NCBI GenBank assembly: GCA_036852015.1
Contig: JAANDG010000235.1
Span: 124,001 to 188,000, forward strand
Direction: 5' to 3'
Source: Pelodera strongyloides
Lineage: Eukaryota > Nematoda > Chromadorea > Rhabditida > Rhabditidae
DNA length: 64,000 nucleotides
Of this stretch, positions 37,056-47,860 are shown piece after piece. The notes under the pieces are model-generated. The model saw only the letters and a list, made by a program, of their open reading frames with translations, searched no databases and was not told where the DNA came from. Position 1 is the stretch's first letter, and every line of letters starts with the position of its first letter. The translations under genes and the position numbers were made by a program.

Positions 37056-38200
37056 CTGAATATGAAGTATGAACATTGTGCGCCAAAACACTTCACTTTA
37101 GTCAATGCTTTACTGGGAATTTTTGTGCAACGTGATTCAGCATTATGTAATTAAAATAAAAGTGGTTGATGTTAACGTACTTATTGTCACGGAATACTTC
37201 TCTACATCAAGACGAAGGCACCAGCTCTGGACATGATCACAACTGTGCGGGCAGCATGGATAATGTTCTCAGAATAACAGAAAAGTCCTTCTGAAATAGA
37301 AGGCTGTTGTAAAATTCCGCAGCACAATGCACGTCAACTGTTTGGCAATAATGTGAATGTATTTATATTACCGTTTTGTGATCCGTAATCCAAAACAAGT
37401 CATGGTTAGCGTGCTCAGGCATCTCTTCGACCTAGTGTACACGGTTGGAATTTTCATGGCTTTGGCAGCAAACGACATCGCAGTTGAACAGGCAGAAGAA
37501 ACAAACGGAACGCTTTATCTAAAATAGTAGGATGTATTAAAAGAAATGTTGACGGAATTATTTTCCACGACACTAATTAAACTAAAAAGAAATGAAGCAG
37601 TCTTACCAGGAACATGGAGGAATTACTCTTTCTGGTTCTTTGCTCCCCCAAGCAATTTATTCCGAAAGAGCGACTCCAAGCTCATGTCGAAACGTCATGA
37701 GATCCGGACCTGGCGAAAGAGGTATATGTACACAACAGTAAACTTAGAAATCAGACTAAACTAGTAATCGTTTAAGAAACACCGTGTTTTTAATACTGTT
37801 CTAGCATGTCATGATTAACAAGAAATAATTCGTTAAATACCTCAAGATTCGCACAGAATCACGAAATGACGACTGTCTCTAGTCCCACAAACGGATAAGA
37901 TGATAAACTGTGCGGGCAGTTTATGCATAACGTCTTGAGAGCAGAATGAAGACAACCTAAATAGAATGATAAAGTAAAATGAATAAGACCGAGCCACGTC
38001 ATATTCTCGCTTTTCTCAATCTGTATGTATTTAAATTTACCGTTTCTTGAGCGAAAAGCAGCGCAAGGTGTTGATATACATGAAGCTTGTGCAACAATTC
38101 TGAATCGACAATGCACACGGCAAGGACTCGGCGATCTACTGAAAAATGACATATGAAATGACATACGCAAACCTTTTTCGCTATGGACTTCGTGTGACAA

Positions 38201-39040
38201 TTCGTGTATTATATTCCATCAGCGCTAAAGATACGGACCACGACATCGAGATGGTCGTCCTTAATAGGAAGTGCAGCTATGAAAATATAAAAAATTTCAC
38301 CTTCTAAAGTAACAATATTCAGTTCGGTTCCACCATGCTGCTATCTGCTCCACTAATGTTTGTTTCGATCCAAGACATTCCCGATCCACCTTGAGTACCG
38401 CGCCGAAAGCATCTAAATTCACACATGTTTGAAACGATTCAAGTTTTGGCCTATATAAGCATGAATGCAACCTTGCTCGAGTGAAATTATGATTAAAAAA
38501 CGTGATGAGTGAAAATAGAGTACATCAGAGCCTGTCCGCAAAAATATGTAGACAACCAAGGAAACTATCGAAATGGGAATGAACAACATACCAAACGTAT
38601 GCTTGGAGATCGCGCGTCATCTACAGGTTCAATAATTCCCAAAGCCAGAGTGTAGAACATCCGTTCGGATCCGCTTTACTTGAACGCAGTAGAACAGAAT
38701 CCGCACGAATGTTTGTCGGAAGAGCAAATGCTCACATTCCGAGAACCTTAAAAATAATGCAATGTAAATAAATATCAATCGCAAAAAAAGGCGGCAATGA
38801 CAGTTTTGTTACAATTTCAAGAGGAAAAAGATGTGGATTTCAAGAACACAGCATACACAGCATAATGTATTTGAGGATACCAAGAAAATAAATCAGGCAT
38901 TTGATGTGTGTGTGGTAATTGTAGTTTGGAGAATTGATGTTAGGCATGGAAAATGCCAGCAACTGGTACAGTGGAGGGATTCATCCTTGGTACGAAGGCA
39001 ATTGCATCGATTGAATGGTGCCTTGCCATATCTAGTAAGA
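38201..39040. other. Intergenic
   Basis: No supported gene. The plus-strand frame 38831-39046 starts shortly before a segment that is duplicated at 40.9 kb. Confidence 0.45.
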
Positions 39041-39490
39041 CATTAGAGATAGTGTGTGTGAGTTGAGTAGACAAAGATAATCAGAGCCTCCGTTAATGAA
39101 TCCCGAGCATTTTCCGAGAAACTTTGCGTTTCCGAGGATTTTCCGCGGATTCTCCGAGTATTCTCCGAGAAGATTCTCGGAAAAAGCTCGGAAACTTTGA
39201 GGTTCTCGGACCGAGCTCGGAAAATAGGCGGGCCGAGCTCGGGAGCTTTCTGTTTGTCCGTTTCCGAGCATTTCCCGCGGATTTTCCGAGCATTTTCCGA
39301 GAAACTTTGCGTTTCCGAGCTTTTTCCGACTAAAAACCTACTAGGAAACTAGTAAAAAACTAGCTGGTTTTTCCGCGGAAAATGCTCGGAAACAAATATC
39401 ATAGGCGCTGCTGTCTTTGCCAACACTGACAAGTCTAATGTCATAGTGTTCTTGTTTGTTTCTGAACAGAAGGTTTTGAGTGAAAAACTT
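39041..39490 (+). repeat. Copy 1 of a duplicated segment, interrupted by an insertion
   Basis: Flanking sequence cattagagatagtgtgtg...gataatcagagc (39041-39087) and gcgctg...ccaacactgacaagt (from about 39405) matches an uninterrupted copy at 40903-41030. The interruption is the CGGAAA-rich element at 39088-39404. Confidence 0.8.
39088..39404. mobile_element. 317-bp TTTCCGAG-rich insertion with symmetric inverted ends
   Basis: The insert consists largely of the words ttttccgag, tttccgcgg and their complements (ctcggaaaa). The 14-mer ccgagcattttccg lies 15 bp from the left edge (39103-39116) and its exact reverse complement lies 15 bp from the right edge (39376-39389). The empty site is preserved in the paralogous segment at about 40943. 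A short foldback or MITE-type element fits best; no clear target duplication is seen. Confidence 0.65.
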
Positions 39491-40895
39491 GGAAGCTAGT
39501 TCTACCATGGTTAAAACAGAGCCAGAGAAAAGTAAAGTAAACTGTGGGAGAGGCAATCCTGTGTATAAGTAAAGCCAGAAAGAAAATGTGGAAGAGAATT
39601 TTTTCCTAGTGAAATAGCTTGAGGAACCTTTTTCCAAATTAAAATCTATTTGGAACTACCTCTTCAAAAGGGACAGACAAATGCTTTGCTGAAAACCCCT
39701 AGAAGATATGCGATAATGGAAAGCAACAAGGGCAAATGTATAAAATTAAAGTGCTGAATCGTATAGAATTCTTTTACACGATTCAACACTTTCCGATGTC
39801 ATGAAGACCATAGCTTAAAATATTCCGTGTCGAGAATAGCATCAGACACAGTCAGAAGAAAAACAGATGGAACTACAGATGAAGATGCAATAGAAATAGT
39901 TATAGTCGTTTGGGAAACGCATAAGAAATTAACCACGACAAAAGAAAGCACACGCAGAATATGGAAAAAGAACACTGAAATTGCATCACTTATAGCAAGC
40001 CTAAGAAGACTTGCTCAGCTATAGACTCACCAGAAGACATATGGAAGTAAAGAGAAAATTAAATGCCATGTAAACGAAAAGAGTGGTGGTTGTTGAAAAA
40101 AAGAGGTAAGTGAACAATCCATCACGGTTTCAACCGGAAATAGACTGGGCCTCGTTTTGATATTATAGGCGCGCGAGAACTTGCAAGACTCAATCTGTGG
40201 TATTCAAGAACAAATCGATTTAGGACCGAACATCAGTTGCAAATCCAGCTTCTATCTTTCGGATGATGCAACGTAGGCTGTTCAACGCTCTGTGTACAGT
40301 AACGCACAAAGAACAGCACCATAATTTTGTTGGATTCGTTACCGACAAAAGCATATAAAGAGCGTGAGCAAAACGGCTGGCAGACTAGTAATTTAAATTA
40401 AAAATATCAACAAGTTCTTCCACAAATCAAAAAATACGGTCGTTGTAAAAATATGTTTCTTCCAAACACCATGAAATCTCGTCCTTCATAGGTCGGCGTG
40501 GAAATTGACGTTAAGCCGTCAGGAAAAAGTAGAACAACAGTTCAGTTCAGTTGAACAGCGAAAAATGACATCCGCACGAAGTCATGTCAAGGAGCCAAAA
40601 TGCTTCCATTCGGCGAAAACCGAAAAAATTACATTTAGATGTGATATTGAAACAGAATAATAGGAACACAATGGGGACTGTTCCGAATACAATACAGTCA
40701 CTCTTGAGAACCAAGCAGGACGCATACACGCATTATGGAAATGTTTAATTTCCGGGACCATATTAAATAGTAAATAGGTCGTTGTACATAAGGAAGTGGT
40801 CAGAAACTACAAGACATAACATATTTCCAAAGAAAGATATCATGTGTGAGGTGTGAAAAGGTCGTAGAAAATTGTAGTTTGTAGCGTGTTGATAT
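39491..40895. other. Intergenic
   Basis: AT-rich sequence with no supported gene. Confidence 0.45.
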
Positions 40896-40902
40896 TGGGT
40901 CA

Positions 40903-41040
40903 TTAGAGATAGTGTGTGAGTGGTAAGACAAAGATAATCAGAGCGCTGGCGTAGATACCAACACTGACAAGTTAAGGCTGTAGTATTGTTGTTGCTAGTT
41001 TCTGGACAGAAAGATTTGAGTGAATAACTTCAGTCTTTTG
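40903..41040 (+). repeat. Copy 2 of the duplicated segment (empty site)
   Basis: It aligns with 39041-39087 plus 39405-39490 without the 317-bp insert and runs through cagagcgctgg at the junction. Confidence 0.8.
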
Positions 41041-41336
41041 CTTCTTTCAGCTAGTTATACTCGGAACTTAGTCCCATTCCGTGGTTGCACGCCCATTTCC
41101 GTATAAAACAGCGCTGATGTACAGTGAATTGTGAGAGAATACTGTTGAGCTGAAAAAGGCAAAACTTTGAAAAGGTAAAGGCAACGAAAATGGAGGTAAA
41201 TGAAAGATTTTTCAAATGAAATACCTCACAGCAGGAAAGTTAACAAAGCAGATTCTAAAATGTTTTTGCATTCTGTCAGCACTCTTTTATTACGTTACGG
41301 GTTCAGAACAATAGTTTTCTAAAGTAATGCCTCCTA

Positions 41337-41388
41337 TCAGAACCTTCTCAGTATGTAGAAGGTTCTGACAAGCCGAGTTTTCGGCTTG
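41337..41388 (+). other. Two adjacent perfect hairpins
   Basis: TCAGAACCTTCT (41337-41348) pairs exactly with 41357-41368 over an 8-nt loop. Immediately after it, CAAGCCGA (41369-41376) pairs with 41381-41388 over a 4-nt loop. There is no coding context; agaacc/ggttct words recur nearby (41300-41430). Confidence 0.7.
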
Positions 41389-41947
41389 CCAGAAACGTTT
41401 AAGGAGTTGTAAGAACTAAAGGTTCTACCAGCGTTTTCAACTCTTGACATAATTCCCAAGGAGTTATAGTTTCTGGTCAGATTTTTATAGTTAACTACCT
41501 TCTGGCATAACTTTTTCTGAGAGCGTTATAACAAGTTATTTTTACCATTAATAAAACTTTAAAGAGAGATTTTATAGAGAAATACCATTGTTTCAGAGCC
41601 TCTTGTGTGAGCAGGTTCAGCCAAATGGTTTCTACCACTTATAAAATTACCGAATGTCGACTAGGCGTAGAAGAAGCTCTGATCAAAAAAATCCTCGTCT
41701 GCGACAGGGTGGAAACGAGATCTTTGTTCTACGTGGTATTTACATTCAATATACACTAACTTTAATACGAATAAGTATATTTACTAATATACTTTCATAT
41801 TATTTCATTTTTATATCTTTACTTTATGATTAATCTTTATACTAGTATTTGTTACTGTATTTTTACGTGTGTCCTCGTAAATCGCGACCTTGCGCGTGAA
41901 CACTGCTTACGGATAATATCACTATTAATTTGATCTGACAAGGTATG
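41389..41947. other. Intergenic upstream of tRNA-Asp
   Basis: AT-rich sequence with no supported gene. Confidence 0.45.
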
Positions 41948-42019
41948 TCCTCGGTAGTATAGTGGTGAGTATCCGCGTCTGTCACATGCGAGACCCGGGT
42001 TCAATTCCCGGCCGGGGAG
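41948..42019 (+). tRNA. trnD-GUC: tRNA-Asp(GTC)
   Basis: A complete cloverleaf: a 7-bp acceptor TCCTCGG/CCGGGGA with one G-T pair, D arm tagtatagtggt, and anticodon stem cgcgt/atgcg around ctgtcac, giving anticodon GTC. The T stem ccggg/cccgg is perfect around ttcaatt. Discriminator is G, CCA is not encoded, and a TTTT terminator follows at about 42024. Internal A and B boxes match consensus, so RNA polymerase III transcription is expected. This is the only tRNA in the window that looks functional. Confidence 0.96.
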
Positions 42020-42425
42020 AAAATTTTGTGCAATTTTGCTCTCTGTGCAAACAATAAAACTCAACGAATGCTCCCAGTGAAACTAACACTTGGAGGCTAC
42101 TCACCTACACAAATTTCTATCTGTACACCAGTCTTTAGCCCTTGCGCCATGTTTTCAGGGAAACCCCAGCACAAGTTCAATTTTATCCAAAACGAAATAA
42201 AAGATATTCGCTTAATAGGTAGGCCTGCATTCGATTTTATTTTTTCGAGTTTGTAGGTAAATAAATCTTGATCAAGTGAATGTGTGTACTTTGATCTTTA
42301 AACAACTGGAATACGTGGCCATAATGTATTGCGGTTGGTCACAGTGCCTCGGGCTGTTTTCTTAATTGGCCACTTTTGCTAATTGTCATCATTCCCGAAA
42401 GAGTAATTTTGGCGCCAAACAGCGG

Positions 42426-42433
42426 TATAAAAG
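42426..42433 (+). promoter_or_regulatory. TATA-box candidate upstream of the plus-strand array
   Basis: TATAAAAG stands alone in a GC-richer context, with a short frame starting 10-50 bp downstream and a possible donor (catg|gtatgt) at 42547. It may be the promoter of the first array gene. Confidence 0.35.
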
Positions 42434-43321
42434 GACGGCTGGATGCACAAGAATCATCATTCTACACGTTGCCTAACGCCATGTTGCCGCCAGCCACAAT
42501 TATCGCCTACTAACCAAAAAGGAGGATCGGGTCGGAGCCTAAGCATGGTATGTTTTATCCTTTTTATCAAATTGAAGTTCCTGCTACTTCCAATATTTTG
42601 GGTTTTGTTTGTAAAGCTAAAGCCGTCCTTCAGAACTTATGGCGCTTTACTTGTTGTGTGCTATTGACGACTCTTTTGACCATAAGCTTATAGTACATGT
42701 TTCAGAAGTCACTTACAAGCCCCGCGTTTCCTGCGGGTTTGCGGCGGGATGACGAAGAAGCAGGAAATACACGTGTTGTGGTTCCAATCAGGTGGGCGCA
42801 GTGCTCGAGATACGCCTTCTCAACTTTGCGCCTTGTTCACTTCCTTGACCTCACCTTCTACAACCCATGCTAGTGGGTTCGACTACTTCCTGCTGACTAT
42901 CGCCACTCAACAGGTAAATATTTGATGAATGGTTTGTGCTTTCATAGTGGATGAAAGTGGGGATGTGAAAATGATCTACAAGCGTTGTGCAGTTCACTCC
43001 CCGTTGTCTTTATAATAAATCATTTATGTGATCTACCATCCGGTTAATGTGATTTTTGGTACTGAAAATATCATTGTTTTAGGCTACACCGTTAGCCAAC
43101 CACGTTTGACCGTGCAGTCACCATCACCACTTCCGATGCCGTGCACCAACTGGGAATGGAGGATTGTGGGTGAAACACTTGATGAAGATCGCCCTCAACA
43201 GTGTCGATCCCTCCACGATCTTCTAATGGAGGGCTCTGCTCCTCCAATGGATACATGTGTTTGTCGTGTTTTTGTGGCCTATGCTTTGTTTTTCAACTAA
43301 GACCCGTTTGTTCCAAAACAG

Positions 43322-43493
43322 TTGCGCATGCGCATTTACTACCGTGAGCAGAGTGTTCCGTGCGGTATTCCTGATTGCTCGGGCCAGTGAGGTGAACTGG
43401 TTCACTTCAGCTACTCTGAGAGAGCAATCTCGATCCGTTTTGGGTGCTCTGTTCACAGTGGAGCGCAATACCTCGAATAGGTTGTTTGGTTTT
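43322..43493 (+). CDS. Open M-type exon
   Basis: Lies between acceptor ccaaaacag and donor TTT|gtaagg. It is open throughout in the frame CACAFTTVSRVF, then VFLIARASEVNWFTS, then LGALFTVERNTSNRLFGF. The frame is supported by the diverged copies at 45.1 and 46.3 kb, which keep TTV, VFL, ARAS, FTS and EQS in register. Hydrophobic and basic residues alternate, but no transmembrane segment is obvious. Unknown function. Confidence 0.4.
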
Positions 43494-43677
43494 GTAAGGA
43501 TGTGCATCACTCGGACAGGGAGGTGATTTGATATCACCTCCGTTACTCTGGGAGAGTGATGCTAAGCTTATTTCAGCAGATGATCTATTCAGAGTGTATT
43601 TCGCTATTTTCTCTTTCTTTTCTGAAAATGTCGTCTTTTTTGCTGTTTTTTTGGCTAATGACTAAATAGGAAATTCG

Positions 43678-43815
43678 AAACGAAATTGTAAACGATATTG
43701 TAAACGAAATTGCAAACGAAATTGTAAACGAAATTGTAAACGAAATTGTAAACGAAATTGTAAACGAAATTGTAAACGAAATTGTAAACGAAATTGTAAA
43801 CGAAATTGTAAACTA
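43678..43815 (+). repeat. 12-bp minisatellite (AAACGAAATTGT)n
   Basis: About 11 nearly perfect copies of the 12-mer, with edge variants (cgatattg, cgaaattgc). It lies between an M-type exon and an N-type exon of the array. Confidence 0.95.
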
Positions 43816-45450
43816 AATATTTAATTATGCTCAATTCAGGTCAGATCTGAGGTTCTCTTTGTTGTCCTCTAGCGCCCTAGTATTCCCCGAGACGGAATGG
43901 AGGACTGCGACGTGGCTAGCTGGCCTGATTGCCCTTGGATTCCCCAATGTGTCCCGAGTGGTGCCCCAACCGGTTGGATCTTAGCCGCCTCTATTCTATC
44001 ACAAAGAAGAAATATGGTGCTGTGCCGTAAAGGTATGGACGCAAATTCATGTCTTTTCGTATTTGCGGCAACTGAGAAAAGTTAGCTTCTTCAGTATACT
44101 GAATATCCCTTGAGTTTCATGCCCTTTACATGTCAATTTTCTTCGCATGCCAATTTTTGTTTTGTTTTAGGCGATGTCATCCAGATGCGTTTTGTCGACT
44201 TTGTTGGACTCGTGCTGCGCCGAAGGACCTTGCCGTAGGCAGTGATCTACACAAGACGTCCGTACCCATGTTCCGAATTGGGATAGGAAGGATCACTTCT
44301 CTACACTCTCGGTTGTGAGGATGTGGCTTCAACATGAGGATAATGCGACTAAATGGCTCATGGTCAGTAGTTACCCATATAATTTCTTGTGAAATACTGC
44401 GGCAAAAAGCGACCAAGTGATTGCTCTCAATTTTTCACGTGGTTTCATCCCATACGAAGGAAAGTTATACTTTCTTGTGGAGAAAAGAATTGTCTACGAG
44501 AAAATGTTAGGTGTTGTCCCGGATCTCTCAGAACTTGTATTTGTATGAACTATACTTCAGGTCGGACGTTGGTGCAGTTGCTGCGGACTATCGTCCTTTT
44601 CTCGAGATTGTGCACCCCGTACGTCTGCAGCATGTGCATATGAACTTCGCGTGTCTCAATTTTGAAATCCTGAGCTCTTCATGGTGTCATGTGTGTCGTC
44701 CCCCAATGTCTTCCTGAAAAAAGACTCTGTCAGTGTAAACATGTTGTGCGGAGGCCTAAAGACAGTGGTGGACCTCTGTCGGAGCTAAGGTAAAGATACA
44801 TTGTCAAATACGTACCGATGGTCCCGCTCTTGTGTCCTATTCTCTATCTCTCGTGTACTCTACAAGAGATCGTCCCTTATTTTGTTTCTATGATTTCTCA
44901 ATTATTATGATGTTCTCTTCAGGTCTGAACTTGTTGTGATGGTTCTTATCACCGTCGTCCTTGAAAACTGAAAGATGGTTCTCACCGCCTGTACGACAGA
45001 CTGGACCCACTGGCGATGCGGCGATGATCCTTTCAAGCTCGTCCTATTGGACGACCCTGTCAGTGCACATCGTGGAGCCGCGCAGAAAGATGATAGTTTG
45101 TCGTATATTTTCACCTTTGTTCATGAACTGGTTGCGCGAATGACTACCGTGAACAACGTGTCCCAATCGGTGTTCCTGAATGCTTGGGCCAGTTCACCTC
45201 AGTTACTCTGAGAGAGCTATCTCGATTACTCTGTTCACCGTGGAGCGCAACACCTTGAATAGATCATTTGTTTTGGTAGGGATGTGCATCACTCGGACAG
45301 GGAGGTGGTTTGATATCACCTCCGTTACTCTGGGAGAGTGATGGCTTGCCTTAGCACATGACCTATTCATGGTATTTCGCTATTTTTTTCATATTTTTGC
45401 TGCATTTGTATTATAACTGTTTTGTTCTAGTTATAACTGTATTGTTCTAG

Positions 45451-45687
45451 TGGGTGAGTTTTGACGAGATTGCTGTCGTCTATCGCCTCTCTCCCGTGCT
45501 TTCCGGGAAATCCGAAGTATGGCGACGCTCTCGGACTTTTCATGAACATCTCGGATCTCGACTGTGTTGGTCTCCAATCCGGAAGTTTTACACTACCAAC
45601 ATCGCCTTGGTGGAAGCCTCTGTTGATGGAATTATGGTGGCCGCTACCTTACAGCGAAGCAACAATGGAGCTGTGCCGGTCATTGAG
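45451..45687 (+). CDS. Open N-type exon, 79 codons
   Basis: Starts after ttgttctag and ends GAG|gtatag, is phase 0 at both ends, and is open for exactly 79 codons. It starts WVSFDEIAVVYRLSPVL and contains HLGSRLCWSPIRKFYTTN and GIMVAATLQRSNNGAVPVIE. The related segment at 47.03 kb keeps HLGSRLCWSPIRK in the same frame, which supports this reading over the alternative. A duplicated ttataactgt/gttctag precedes the acceptor. Unknown family. Confidence 0.45.
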
Positions 45688-47442
45688 GTATAGTTTAGAA
45701 AAAAGATTAAAGCTCGGACTGTCGGCAGGGCCCCGAACTGGTATTCACCAACACACATGGAGCCCTCCATCGGCTCATGAGCGCTCTGAATCTCTTCTGC
45801 TCTCGCACTCCCTACGCACTCCTTAGCTCCCTGGGGAGGCCAGGGAGGGCTCCAGTGTTGGTAAATACGGTCTGTGGTCCATCTTTGATAACGGAATGGG
45901 TGACCAGCAATGATCCATGAAACCTGCTCAAGGTACCACCTGGTACCGATTTTATCACCCGGTTGTTGCAAACAGCCGTGGTGGTGAGGATCAGCGCTAG
46001 CAACTGCACCATCGGCTGGTTGAGATTTATTTATTTTTCTCTTACATATCTATAAGAGATGTTTGTATTATACCCTGCTTGTTTTTCATATGATTTTTAC
46101 TTCAGTTCTGGAGACTGCTTCCAACGCTGTTGGCGATCGCCTTACACCAGAGTTTGTATTCCCCGGGGAACTGGAGGACTACGACAAAGTGCTCAGCTAA
46201 TTCATGGACATCTCATGTCTACAACGTTGATCCCTCCAACCGCGTCCTGATGTTGATCCTGAACTCCACTCTCTCGGGGCAACCTGTGGAGCTGTGCAGG
46301 AGTTTTCCAAGAGGAATTGGATTGCTCGGGCGAGTGTGGTGCTCTATTTCACCTCTGATACTCTGGCAGAGCAATCTCCCATCACACCGCCGCTCCCTAA
46401 TGCCACCTTTTTGTATAGGTAGTAAAATTGTCCATGATGTTATGAAGCATGTTCATCTATCATGTTCATCTTTTGCTGATGTCTCTTGTCGATATATGCA
46501 AACTATGTATACACGAAAATGTTATTCCATTTGTCACAAGCATGTGTATGTAAGAAGAGAGATTTTGAAGATTTTGAATGCCGATGCCGAAAGTTGAAAT
46601 GAAGGACCTTTTAGGTGTTGAATTCCGCAAGTATATTGCAAGTTCCCAAACATTAGACGAAGTGCAGCGGGATGTATGGACCTTCTGGAAACAATTAGTA
46701 AATGAAACACACAATCATGAACCGCTAAAAACCAATGAACATATATATATAACTATTGGAGTCACTACATATTTATTACAAATTACAAGATATCAAACTA
46801 CAAGATATGTGGATAGTATGGAGAGCTTAGGGAAGAATGATAGAGAGGTGTAGGAAGTTATGAGCGAAATGCAGGACGAGAGATGAAAACAGTCGTAATC
46901 GTGTGCTCTAATAAGTAATCCCATTGAAATTATCCAAAACGCAGATGTAATCTTTTTTTCTTTGAGAATCTCCTAGGGTCGACTAGGCCCAACATGATCC
47001 GGAGTATGGCGAGGTTCTCGGTCTTTTCATGTACATCTCGGATCTCGACTGTGTTGGTCTCCAATCCGAAAGTGCACCACTGATAACGTCGTCCTGGTGC
47101 CTCTGTTGGTGGAAATACGGTTCTGCCAGTTCCTTGATACTGCTCATGGTTAACGGCTCTGTGATGAGCTTGAGTGACCAGCGCCGAAAAGGAAGAAATT
47201 CCCGTCGCCCGAAGTACGGTAGATGCCTGGAGGTCCCCCTACCCTACGGACTCGAAAGACAAGACCAGCAGAGACCAGTTTCTCTTAATAAAAGGTTCTA
47301 TCAAGTACTCGTGTTCAGGATTTGGCTATTAAATTATACTCATAGTGTATTGGCGGTCCTGCGGTCGTTACCGCACCAACATCTTAATGCACCTTTTGGT
47401 TTACGAGCTAACTGTAACTACCCCACGAAATTTCTTCTTTGA

Positions 47443-47860
47443 TACTACGACTCGTTGATTCAATAAACATTTATTATGAAGCATATAAAAGTAAGAACCT
47501 TATAGCTGCAAAACCTTCATAAATCTTTCAAAGTAAAACGATCGGTGATATAATACAAATTTACTAAACGATAAAACGTGAGATAAAACTTTGCTGTTGA
47601 ATTTATTAGTGGCAGCCTTCAATAGCCAGAGGGATATGAAGAATCACGGTCCACGGGCATTGGAGATCTAAAAAACATACACATATGGCTGTCATATATT
47701 TGAGAGTCTGTTTCTAATGCTCATAGCTTCAGAGCTCATCGAAATGTTTATGTCAACTTAGGGAACCAATGCGAACCCTGCATGGCCTGTGCGTGATGAT
47801 TGAATTTTGAAGTGGTATTCACATAATACACAAATTACTTGCAAGGAGTGAGGGCTACAC
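47443..47860. other. 3' flank of the minus-strand secreted-protein gene
   Basis: No coding sequence seen. AATAAA on the minus strand occurs near 47600 and near 47470 and could serve polyadenylation of the gene ending at 47861. Confidence 0.4.

Larger units (their letters stand above)
30400..38200 (-). repeat. Block 2 of the tandem-duplicated exon-module array
   Basis: It carries several copies of the modules seen in block 1. Module B: 30685-30799, start at 31254, 32173-32300, 32625-32761. Module A: about 30447-30565 and 31929-32040. Decayed D modules lie near 31500 and 33205. The exon type of 25.3 kb recurs at about 35080-35200 and 36930-37055, and the 29.3-kb type at about 35510-35640 and 37610-37735. 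Most copies have stops or shifts; 32625-32761 is fully open. A duplicate of one sub-block is visible as shared caagcatattgg(t/g)gaaggag and ggtaccaatgactgcttgc. Confidence 0.7.
42443..47442 (+). repeat. Plus-strand array of short exon paralogues, unknown family
   Basis: Two exon types alternate. The M type (43322-43493; about 45120-45280; about 46300-46390) keeps VFL.A.AS, IARAS, FTS.TL.EQS and is followed by gatgtgcatcactcggacag in two copies. The N type (43873-44032; 45451-45687; about 46130-46290; about 46990-47140) shares ctcggatctcgactgtgttggtctcc (two copies) and tggagctgtgc(c/a)gg-type words. At about 46270-46390 the N and M types run together in one frame without an intron. Most copies carry stops. 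The gene family is not recognised. Confidence 0.6.
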
